A stretch of 30,008 nucleotides of DNA from CAZXVW01 sp964644025 (GTDB lineage Bacteria; Acidobacteriota; Terriglobia; Bryobacterales; Bryobacteraceae). Under the pieces are notes generated by a model. That model was not told where the DNA came from. It saw nothing but the letters and a program-made list of their open reading frames with translations, and did no database searches. The stretch lies in NCBI GenBank assembly GCA_964644025.1, contig CAZXVW010000028.1, forward strand, positions 1 through 30,008, in the 5' to 3' direction. The position numbers and the translations under genes are program-made. Positions within the stretch are counted from its first letter, which is position 1. Each line of letters begins with the position of its first letter. Of this stretch, positions 23,446-30,008 are shown in pieces.

Positions 23446-24075
23446 ATGCGGAGACTACTCTCGCTGGCAGTGCTGGTTCTTGGAACCTGCGCGGCTGTTG
23501 CTAATGCCGGGCTGACGTGGACGACGTCGGAGTCGTTTCAGCAAACCAGCAACAGCCCTTGTATCATCGGTAATAACTCTTGCACCAACGACGGGTTCCC
23601 TTACACAGTGATTACTGTGACCGGTTCCTCTTACACGACGTCTTCTCCGATCTACACGGTAGGCCAACTGTTCGCCAAGTTTGGGGTCCTCTCCTTCTCC
23701 GTTGGCATCGACGTGAACTCGGCCGGCAACAGCATCGAAGTGCTGGAGTACTTCCGCACATTTATCAACAATAGTTTGTCGGACGCTTACAGCTACGAAG
23801 GACCCAGGAACATCGCCGTCACGAACCCGGGCAACGGGTGGAGCGATGCCGTGCTGAACGGGCTGTCCTTCGAGAGTTTACAGCCAAGCGACGAGGTCTA
23901 CTTTACCGCCTCTGTTAGTAACGAAACCGCCGGACTGGACCAGTTCTTCCTGATCCCTCGCGAGGGCGGCGGCGGTGGCGGGGCGGAGATCCCCGAGCCC
24001 GGTACCGTGATTCTCATGGGGGCCGGCCTCGGCGTGCTGGCGCTGCTGCTCCGGCGCCGTCGAAGCGCAGCCTGA
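23446..24075 (+). CDS. PEP-CTERM sorting domain protein, exported
   Basis: 209 residues. Signal peptide at about 1-21 (MRRLLSLAVLVLGTCAAVANA). The mature region is rich in Ser, Thr and Asn, typical of a beta-rich extracellular protein, with two close cysteines (C39, C46) that may bond. A Gly-rich linker (GGGGGG) leads to IPEPGTVILMGAGLGVLALL and then RRRR: the PEP motif, membrane helix and basic tail recognised by exosortase, which is usually linked to exopolysaccharide. The exosortase gene is not in the window. I chose ATG 23446 because GGAGG is 5 nt upstream and the signal peptide begins cleanly; ATG 23434 has no ribosome site. The function of the mature domain is unknown. Confidence 0.87.
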   Translation: MRRLLSLAVLVLGTCAAVANAGLTWTTSESFQQTSNSPCIIGNNSCTNDGFPYTVITVTGSSYTTSSPIYTVGQLFAKFGVLSFSVGIDVNSAGNSIEVLEYFRTFINNSLSDAYSYEGPRNIAVTNPGNGWSDAVLNGLSFESLQPSDEVYFTASVSNETAGLDQFFLIPREGGGGGGAEIPEPGTVILMGAGLGVLALLLRRRRSAA

Positions 24076-24120
24076 TCGCCGGTTCCGCAAATCCCGGTAA
24101 GACGAAACATCCCGCTCTCA

Positions 24121-24157
24121 TTCCCGTGAGGGGAGTCCCTGCCGGGGTCTCCGGGAA
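24121..24157 (+). terminator. Stem-loop after the PEP-CTERM gene
   Basis: TTCCCG (24121-24126) pairs with CGGGAA (24152-24157); inside, GAG-t-CCC (24133-24139) pairs with GGG-gt-CTC (24144-24151) around TGCC. It lies 45 nt after the stop. No T tract follows, but position and strength fit a 3'-end structure. Confidence 0.42.
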
Positions 24158-24317
24158 CGCCCAACCGCCCCCGCGGTTTACCCTCTACTAATCTGCCAAC
24201 CAGTTTTCCTTAATGCCATTGGTGCACTCTCCTTAGCACTGTTCCCTCAGGCGAATTACGTCAATTGCCCTATCCCCCCTTGCCCATGGGTTGCCGATCC
24301 AGTAAGGAGACGCAGTT

Positions 24318-24333
24318 CCGTATTTCCGTATTT
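24318..24333. repeat. Tandem 8-bp repeat CCGTATTT x2
   Basis: CCGTATTT occurs twice head to tail in the leader of the protease gene. It could be a protein-binding site. The rest of the 302-nt gap 24076-24377 shows no gene and no riboswitch that I recognise. Confidence 0.5.
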
Positions 24334-24337
24334 GTGG

Positions 24338-24361
24338 GAGCTGAGTGCTGACACTCGGCTC
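24338..24361 (+). promoter_or_regulatory. Leader stem-loop directly before the protease ribosome site
   Basis: GAGCTGAGT (24338-24346) pairs with ACTCGGCTC (24353-24361): nine pairs including one T-G, with a 6-nt loop. It ends 2 nt before the ribosome site GAGAGGA (24364-24370) of the 24378 gene. It could protect the mRNA end or tune translation. Confidence 0.45.
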
Positions 24362-24377
24362 GGGAGAGGAATGACCC

Positions 24378-26601
24378 ATGAGCTGGAAGAAATGTGTGCG
24401 CATACTCTTACCGGTTGTAGTTTTCTCGCTCCTGGCGGGAAGCTTCCCATCATTGGTAGTGGCGGCTCAGCCGCCCAAGGACCGGATTCTCGTGCGCCCG
24501 CACAAGAATCAGAAGCGGGCCGAAGTGCTTCAGGATCTGGCGGCCCAGGGTGCGGCCGTGATTGGAGAAATTCCGGCGCTGGATGTTCTCGTTCTGCACG
24601 TGAACAAGGAGCGGTTCCGGAATGTGTTGACCGCCCTGAAGAATAAGAAGAAGAAGTACCTCGCCGCGGAGCCTGACTTCGTCGGTCAGGCCGCTATTGT
24701 TCCTAATGACACGCAATACGGATACCAGTGGCACCTCCCTCAGATAATGATGCCAAAGGCATGGTCCATCACCACCGGTTCGTCGGGAGTCCCTGTTGCC
24801 ATCGTGGACTCCGGAGTGGATGCGGCACATCCGGATCTGATCTCCAAGGTCCTTCCGGGCCGGAACTACCTCGACCCGGATCATCCGGACGACACTCACG
24901 ATGTCCTCGGACACGGGACCGCCGTAGCCGGTGTGGTGGCCGCCGCCACCAATAACGCCATCGGAGTGGCCGGTGCGGCGTGGCAGAATCCGGTGGTCCC
25001 GATGGTGGTTCTGAGCTCGCAAAACTGGGCTTACTATTCCGATATTGCGAAGGCCATCGTCGACGCGGCAAACATGGGCGTGCGTCTCATCAACGTCAGC
25101 ATTGCCGGTACGAGCCCTTCGACAACCCTGCAATGGGCGGTGGACTATGCTTGGAGCAAGGGGGCGGTCGTCTTCGCCGCGGCGGGAAATGGAGGTTCGG
25201 GAACCCCGTATTATCCGGCCGCCTGCGACAAGGTCGTGGCTGTTGCTTCCACCGGCCAGCTCGATAGCAGCTCCTCCTTCTCGAGCTACGGGAGCTGGAT
25301 CGACCTGGCCGCGCCCGGTGAGTCCATCCTGACAACATCACGGGGGGGCGGTTATACGTACAAGTCAGGCACGTCCTTTTCCGCGCCCCTCACCGCCGGT
25401 GTCGCCGCCTTGGTACTGTCCCTCAACGCCGGCCTTTCCAATGCTGAACTGGTCGATCTCCTCGAGCAGAGCAGTGACGATGTTGGGAGTCCGGGCTTCG
25501 ATACGACGTACGGCTGGGGCCGGGTCAACGCATACAAAGCAGTGTCCATCGCTTCCGGCAATCCGCCCGATACCGAGGCCCCCCAGGTTGCCATCACCGC
25601 CCCGGCGCCGGACGAGACCGTGCAGGGCACCATCACCGTCACCGCCACGGCCACCGATGACGCCGGCGTCACCCGGGTCGAGCTGTACGCCGGTGAGGCG
25701 CTGGTCGATACCGCCACCAGCGAACCTTACGCCTTTACCTACGACACCACCCAGGCGCCCAACGGCCCGCTCACCCTCACCGTGAAGGCCTACGACGAGG
25801 CCGACAACCAGGCCACCGCCACCGTCACCGTGACCGTCAGCAACCCGGACACCGAGGCCCCCCAGGTTGCCATCACCGCCCCGGCGCCGGACGAGACCGT
25901 GCAGGNNNNNNNNNNNNNNNNNNNNNNNNNNNNNNNNNNNNNNNNNNNNNNNNNNNNNNNNNNNNNNNNNNNNNNNNNNNNNNNNNNNNNNNNNNNNNNN
26001 NNNNNACCAGGCCACCGCCACCGTCACCGTGACCGTCAGCAACCCGGACACCGAGGCCCCAACCGTCACCATTGCTGCGCCGGTCGCGGCGCTCAGCTCG
26101 ACCGTGACAGGGACCCTATACATCAGCGGGCAGGCGACCGACAACGTAGGCGTTGTCCGCGTTGAGCTGTATGCCGGCGCCACGCTGGTCAGCACGGTGG
26201 ATCAATCGGCGTTTTCGTTCGCCTACGACACCACCCAGGTGCCGGAAGGTCCTCTGACGCTGACCGTGAGAGCCTACGATGCGGCCAACAACAGCGGCGA
26301 AGACGCGATCACGGTGACCATCAAGCATCCCGATCTGGAGGCTCCGACAGTCACCATCAAATCGCCGGCCGACGGCTCAACGGTCAAAAGGACGGCGAGA
26401 ATCCTGGCCTCGGCCACGGACAATGCCGGGGTTGTCAAAATGCAGGTCTATGCCGACGGTTCCCTGATTTACCAGACCAGCTCTTCGCGGGTGAAGTACC
26501 GCTGGCGGCCTGCTCTGGGCACCCATCAGATCACGGTAAAAGCAGTGGATGAAGCCGGCAACGAGGGCGCGCAGACAATCCAGGTTACTCGCAGGAAGTA
26601 G
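24378..26601 (+). CDS. Secreted subtilisin-like serine protease (S8) with tandem Ig-like domains, interrupted by assembly gap
   Basis: Signal peptide at about 1-30 (MSWKKCVRILLPVVVFSLLAG). Residues 34-105 look like the I9 propeptide that folds and inhibits the enzyme. The S8 catalytic set is complete: D144 (VAIVDSG), H179 (GHGTAVAG), oxyanion Asn271 (AAGNGG) and S333 (GTSFSAP). From about residue 397 follow Ig-like (Big_7-type) domains of 93-95 residues sharing AP-V-IT-P, GVTRVELYAG and LTVKAYDEADNQ; at least four copies. The 100-N gap sits in the second copy. Counted with 100 bases, the frame after it is not that of the start, but 180 hidden bases (one perfect copy) restore it, so I treat it as one gene of at least 767 residues. 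GAGAGGA is 7 nt before the ATG. It is a secreted protease, likely surface- or matrix-associated through the Ig-like stalk. Confidence 0.87.
25569..26598 (+). repeat. Tandem Ig-like domain repeats in the protease gene
   Basis: Unit 1 is 25569-25847 (279 nt). Unit 2 starts at 25848; its visible beginning (to 25905) and end (26006-26046) are almost base-for-base copies of unit 1. Unit 3 (26047-26331, 285 nt) and unit 4 (26332-26598) are diverged. Near-identity of units 1 and 2 points to recent duplication or gene conversion and explains the assembly break. Confidence 0.85.
25906..26005. other. Assembly gap (100 N) inside the repeats
   Basis: Placeholder of exactly 100 N. By comparison with unit 1, the bases between the flanks should number 180, or 180 plus multiples of 279 if further identical units are collapsed. 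Confidence 0.95.
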
Positions 26602-26635
26602 GCGTTGTAGCCCTGATGAATGCGCAGGCTTACCT

Positions 26636-26656
26636 GGGCCGGGGCGCCCCCGGCCC
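26636..26656. terminator. Strong GC hairpin between convergent protease and fucosidase genes
   Basis: GGGCCGGGG (26636-26644) and CCCCGGCCC (26648-26656) pair perfectly around a 3-nt loop. It lies 34 nt after the protease stop and 44 nt past the end of the fucosidase gene on the other strand. It could serve both transcripts. No T tract is present. Confidence 0.5.
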
Positions 26657-26700
26657 GCGCCCCGGCGAGCCTCTGCCGGCGCTCGATGGCGCGAGAAGCC

Positions 26701-28008
26701 CTAAACGCCCATTCGCGGCTTACTGCGCCGTACGTAAAGCATGTCCTGGTAGGGCACGCCGTCACAATGAAACTCGAGCGTGGTTACCGGGTCGTCGGGC
26801 GGCGCCTCTGGCAGCCCGAAGCACCGCACCCGGAAGTCGTCCTGTTCGAATTTCACTTCCTGGCCGGTGGCGTGCATCTTCACCGAGTTCACCTTCCGGC
26901 GCAAACCGGCGATGGCGATGTCGTTGCCCGGCCAGAAGTGCACGTGGACGAACAAAGTGTTGCCCTTCCGCGTGAAGCTGGCGTAGTTGGAGCGGCGCAC
27001 CTGGCAGATGTCAGCGCCGTAAATCGTGTCGCCGTTGGTGTCCATCCACTTGCCGACCTTGGTCAGAATGCGCACCGATTCTTCCGGCACCGACCCGTCC
27101 GGTTTCGGGCCGATGTTCAGCAGGTAGTTACCGCCCTGGCGCGCGCAACTGATCAGGTTCCGCACTATCGTCTTCGGGCTTTTCCAGTCGTCATCGGCCT
27201 TGTGGTAGCCCCAACTGTTATTCATCGTCATGCAGGCTTCCCAGGCCTTGTTGCGGACCGCCGAAATACGCTGTTCGGGGGTGGAGAAATCGCCTTCGAG
27301 CTTATTCCGATTATTTACGATGATGTCCGGCTGCAGCGAGAACACCATCTCGTTCATTTTCTTTGACTCCCACCCCTTGGCGCTGAGCGGCCAGGAGACG
27401 TCGTACCACAAGATGTCAATCTTGCCGTAGTTGGTCATCAGTTCCCGGATTTGTCCGTGAATGTATTCCACGAAGCGTTTTCGGGCTTGCTTGTCCCGCT
27501 CGCATTTCGCGCCATCCGGATGGTGCCAGTCCATCAGGGAGTAGTAGAAACCCACGCGGAGCCCTTCGGCCCGGGCCGCTTCCACGTACTCTTTGACCAG
27601 GTCGCGCCCGCACGCCTGCTTCGGAGCGCAGTAATCGGTGTACTGGGTATTGAACAGGCAGAAGCCCTCGTGATGTTTGGTGGTCATTACCATGTACTTC
27701 TGTCCGGCGCGCTTGGCCAGCTTGGCCCAGTCTCGCGCCGCATTCGGTTTCGGCGTGAAACGGTCGGCGAGTTTCTGGTACTCGGAAACGGGAATGCCTT
27801 CGTTCTCCATGACCCATTCGTGCCGCCCGCGCACGCTGTACAGGCCCCAATGGATGAACATTCCGAATTTCGCCTCATGCCACCACTTCATCCGCCGTTC
27901 GCGGTCCGCCACCGTGCCGGCCGCCGTCCGCGCGTAGCCGATCGTCGGCGCTGCGGCCGCGCTCAGCATCGCCATGTACGTACGCCGGGAAATCTTACTC
28001 GTGTTCAT
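26701..28008 (-). CDS. Alpha-L-fucosidase (GH29), exported
   Basis: 435 residues. It hydrolyses alpha-L-fucosides from glycans. GH29 marks are visible: FGMFIHWGLYSV (H53), the paired histidines in TTKHHEGFCLF (H112-H113), the nucleophile strand DILWYD with D203, FSTPEQ (about 241-246), AWEACMTMNNSWGYH, and NLISCARQGGNYLLNIGPKPDG. The N-terminus NTSKISRRTYMAMLSAAAAP has a twin-arginine pattern (SRRTYM), so export through Tat is likely. AAAGGA lies 7 nt before the ATG. Length is normal for a catalytic domain with a short C-terminal sandwich. The metallophosphatase gene ends 116 nt upstream on the same strand. It fits a lifestyle of degrading fucosylated polysaccharides. Confidence 0.92.
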   Translation of the reverse strand: MNTSKISRRTYMAMLSAAAAPTIGYARTAAGTVADRERRMKWWHEAKFGMFIHWGLYSVRGRHEWVMENEGIPVSEYQKLADRFTPKPNAARDWAKLAKRAGQKYMVMTTKHHEGFCLFNTQYTDYCAPKQACGRDLVKEYVEAARAEGLRVGFYYSLMDWHHPDGAKCERDKQARKRFVEYIHGQIRELMTNYGKIDILWYDVSWPLSAKGWESKKMNEMVFSLQPDIIVNNRNKLEGDFSTPEQRISAVRNKAWEACMTMNNSWGYHKADDDWKSPKTIVRNLISCARQGGNYLLNIGPKPDGSVPEESVRILTKVGKWMDTNGDTIYGADICQVRRSNYASFTRKGNTLFVHVHFWPGNDIAIAGLRRKVNSVKMHATGQEVKFEQDDFRVRCFGLPEAPPDDPVTTLEFHCDGVPYQDMLYVRRSKPRMGV

Positions 28009-28124
28009 AGGAATGTCCTTTCTTCATACCGTTACCTTCCGCCAGCGGCCCCCCGAAACCGCGGGAAGGCTCGAAAGAAGAATATCAGAGATTCGCGGAA
28101 CCGGGAAACCCGGGGCGATGCACT

Positions 28125-29195
28125 TCACTGTCCGAGTTCAACGCGGTCAATCAGATGACCGTCGAGCGCAATGGCCTCCGCCTCGGCCCTGGTGCCGTCA
28201 ACCTTGATCCGGACGTAGTGTTCGGTGGTCTCCACTTTCAACGTGATCCCTTTCATCGGAGCGTCAACCGGGTACAGGGGCGCGCCGCCGCCGCCGGTGA
28301 CGATGTAATGGATGCCGTTTTTCAGATGATGCTGGTAGTTATGGTCGTGCCCGTTGAAGACGGCCGTGACGTGATACTTTTCAAACACAGGCACCATCGC
28401 TTGAACTTCGGGATTGCTGCCTTGACGCTTCTTGACCGCAGTAAACGGGGGATGGTGCATCACGACGAAGCGGAAATCCGCCTGCTGATTCGCCTCGAGA
28501 TCTTCCTCGAGCCAGCGAAGCTGCCGGGCCCAGAATTCCTTCTTGGCTTCATCGCTGGCGGCGACGTTGCCCAGGTCGCTGTTCAGCATCGTGAAATGCG
28601 CCGTGCCCCAATCAAACGAATAGTATGGAATCGTCACATCGAAGAATTCGTAATACTCCGGGCAGTTGCGCTCGTGGTTGCCCAGCACCGGGAAAAAAGC
28701 CGTCTCGCGCAACAGGTCCCGCTCGATGGAAAAAAACACGGGCCACTGCTCCACGGTGTTGCCGTTGGCGACCAGGTCCCCTGTATGCACGATAAAATCC
28801 GGGCCGATCTTCCTGATGGCCTCGGTCACTTTCTTATGAAGTTCATGCCGGGTTCTCGTATCACCGTAGACCACAAACGTGAAGGAACTCCGGCCTTCCG
28901 GCGCGGTTTTGAAGTAGCCTTTCATTTCCTGGGTGAGCCGCAAGTCGTAGTAATACCGGGTTCCGGGTTTCAACCCTCTCAGGACTACTTTCTCGGCTCG
29001 CAGTGGCGGCGTGGTGATCGTATAGTCATCGGGGGAAAGTCCCAGTTTGAGAGGTGAGCCTTCCACCACCCACACAATCGTCGCCGAAGTGGGCCCGGCA
29101 TGAACTACAACTGGACCGCCAACGAGTTTCTCGGCTGCCTGTACCAGGGTGGCCGCGCAAGCCGCGGCCGCGAGGAATATCTTGAGTTTTCGCAT
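28125..29195 (-). CDS. Secreted metallophosphoesterase with N-terminal fibronectin-like domain (purple-acid-phosphatase-like)
   Basis: 356 residues; signal peptide at about 1-20 (MRKLKIFLAAAACAATLVQA). Residues 25-97 look like the Fn3-type domain of purple acid phosphatases (GPTSATIVWVVEG ... GLKPGTRYYYDLR). The metal-binding set is complete: D112 (YGDTR), D140 (HTGDLV), N173-H174 (GNHE), H247 (VVMHHPP) and H283/H285 (GHDHNY). The tyrosine that gives true purple acid phosphatases their colour (GDxxY) is replaced (GDLVA), so a different metal pair is likely. It should cleave phosphate esters outside the cytoplasm. It starts 9 nt after the thiE-like gene's stop with no ribosome site, so translation is probably coupled. 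TAAAAT just before the ATG could also act as a -10. Confidence 0.9.
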   Translation of the reverse strand: MRKLKIFLAAAACAATLVQAAEKLVGGPVVVHAGPTSATIVWVVEGSPLKLGLSPDDYTITTPPLRAEKVVLRGLKPGTRYYYDLRLTQEMKGYFKTAPEGRSSFTFVVYGDTRTRHELHKKVTEAIRKIGPDFIVHTGDLVANGNTVEQWPVFFSIERDLLRETAFFPVLGNHERNCPEYYEFFDVTIPYYSFDWGTAHFTMLNSDLGNVAASDEAKKEFWARQLRWLEEDLEANQQADFRFVVMHHPPFTAVKKRQGSNPEVQAMVPVFEKYHVTAVFNGHDHNYQHHLKNGIHYIVTGGGGAPLYPVDAPMKGITLKVETTEHYVRIKVDGTRAEAEAIALDGHLIDRVELGQ

Positions 29196-29204
29196 GTCTT
29201 GATT

Positions 29205-29771
29205 TTAGCGAACCTGAAACATGCTGATCCCGGCCACGCCCGCCGCACCGGCAGCCACACATGCCTCGGCATTCGCCGCGGTAATGCCCCCGAGAGCGTA
29301 AACCGGTATTCGCACCGCCCGGCACGCCGCCGCGAGCGCATGCAGTCCTTTGGGCGGACCGTAAGCCGGCTTGGAGGCGGGTGCGAACACCGGGCCGAAC
29401 ACGGCGAAGTCCGCTCCCTCGCTTTCCGCTACCCGCACTTCCTCCACCTGGTGACAGGAAACCCCGATCAGAAATCCGGGCGGCGCCAGCAGCCGCAGAC
29501 GCGCCGGCGGGATGGAATCACTGGGCAAATGCACGCCATCGGCTCGGCACGCCAGGGCCACGTCGGCGCGGCTGTTTACCAGGATCCTGGTTCCGTGTGG
29601 ATTGGGAAAGGCCAGCACCTGTTCCACGAGGCGCATGAGTTGCCGCGTGGTAAGATCCTTTTCGCGGATCTGGATCATCTCGACCCCCTCGGCCAGACGC
29701 CGGCGGATCATCTCCAGCAGCGGGCCAACGCCCCCCAGCCGGTTACGGTCGGTGATGTAGTAGCGTCGCAC
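29205..29771 (-). CDS. Thiamine phosphate synthase / TenI family protein
   Basis: 188 residues from a GTG start at 29771. TIM-barrel pattern of ThiE/TenI: IQIREKDL (Q34, R36, K38), ILVNSRADVALACRADGVHL (64-82), IGVSCH (102-107), FGPVFAPASKP (125-135), and ALGGITAANAEACVAAGAAG with the phosphate-binding Gly-Gly. ThiE joins thiazole phosphate and pyrimidine pyrophosphate into thiamine phosphate; TenI relatives isomerise the thiazole. ThiE normally has N-D-R where this protein has N66-S-R, losing an Asp that helps bind magnesium, and it is some 20 residues shorter than usual. TenI-like or altered activity is therefore possible. No other thiamine genes are nearby; the metallophosphatase gene follows after 9 nt. 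Confidence 0.8.
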   Translation of the reverse strand: MRRYYITDRNRLGGVGPLLEMIRRRLAEGVEMIQIREKDLTTRQLMRLVEQVLAFPNPHGTRILVNSRADVALACRADGVHLPSDSIPPARLRLLAPPGFLIGVSCHQVEEVRVAESEGADFAVFGPVFAPASKPAYGPPKGLHALAAACRAVRIPVYALGGITAANAEACVAAGAAGVAGISMFQVR

Positions 29772-29788
29772 GGTTTGCCGTGGTTTCC

Positions 29789-29794
29789 ACTATA
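29789..29794 (-). promoter_or_regulatory. Putative -10 element TATAGT for the ThiE/TenI gene
   Basis: On the minus strand TATAGT (29794 to 29789) ends 17 nt before the GTG start, leaving a leader of about 11 nt. No ribosome site or -35 is clear. Confidence 0.38.
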
Positions 29795-30008
29795 GCCGCC
29801 AGCCCTCGCCTACGGGAAGATGCCAGGAGCGAGCGCGCCCTCGGTTCCTATTATCCGGTGCCGCCTCTTGCTGCGCCATCAGTTGCGGCATCACGGCGAA
29901 TTACTGCTTCACTGAAATGGAAGGCTGGCACACCCGGTGTACAGGCCCTCGGCTCGCTTCCGCCATCTCTTTTCTGCTTCGGTACCTGTCGAGACTTGTA
30001 CTATTCCT
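29795..30008. other. Right edge, no supported gene
   Basis: I see no convincing gene in the last 214 bases. Two minus-strand frames are open to the window edge and close after about 30 residues (around 29900), so the tail of a gene from outside the window cannot be excluded. Confidence 0.4.

Noticed and set aside
24160..24317. Possible riboswitch (c-di-GMP or other) before the protease gene
   Set aside because: I looked for conserved cores of known classes and found none; only short isolated stems.

Overview
The window looks like part of a high-GC chromosome of an Acidobacteriota member, probably of the Bryobacterales/Solibacterales type. This is inferred from the gene mix: a CBM9-like/DUF5916 outer-membrane barrel, a PEP-CTERM protein, a secreted TPR protein, a large M14 peptidase, a GH29 fucosidase and a small AT-hook-like protein. 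No taxonomic marker such as rRNA is present. Two runs of exactly 100 N (14364-14463 and 25906-26005) show that it is a draft or metagenome assembly. I see no rRNA, tRNA, CRISPR array or intact insertion sequence.

Layout. 1-597 (-) is the N-terminal part of an AAA ATPase that runs off the left edge. 874-3585 is a secreted M14 metallopeptidase. 4171-5160 (-) is a conserved hypothetical with DHH-like motifs. 5330-11544 is a tight five-gene run: secreted LamG/DUF1080-like protein, DUF5916-type outer-membrane barrel, then lipoprotein, two-domain permease and ATPase of an Fe(III)-family ABC importer. 11681-14116 holds DUF2203, miaB and a bifunctional-nuclease (DUF151) gene. A gene start is lost in the first assembly gap, followed by a secreted TPR protein on the minus strand (14532-15791). 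16168-18997 is a pair of overlapping transporters (sodium:solute symporter and APC permease).

18998-19418 is a long leader with palindromic repeats followed by a 67-residue basic AT-hook-like protein. 19495-21846 (-) is a serine beta-lactamase-fold domain fused to a NamZ/DUF1343 exo-muramidase. Divergent from it is a MEMO1-family protein with an extra N-terminal PqqD-like domain (22001-23218). Next come a PEP-CTERM protein (23446-24075) and a subtilisin-like protease with tandem Ig-like domains broken by the second gap (24378-26601). The right end carries three minus-strand genes: ThiE/TenI family, a metallophosphatase and an alpha-L-fucosidase.

Theme. Many products are exported and deal with polymers or small molecules at the cell envelope: peptidases, fucosidase, muramidase, sugar-binding folds, transporters. 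This fits a heterotroph that scavenges polymers. The most interesting items are the palindrome-rich leader of the small DNA-binding protein, the operon linking an outer-membrane barrel to an ABC importer, the beta-lactamase/NamZ fusion, and a recurrent arrangement in which a TATNNT -10-like hexamer lies only 7-17 nt before a start codon that lacks a Shine-Dalgarno sequence.
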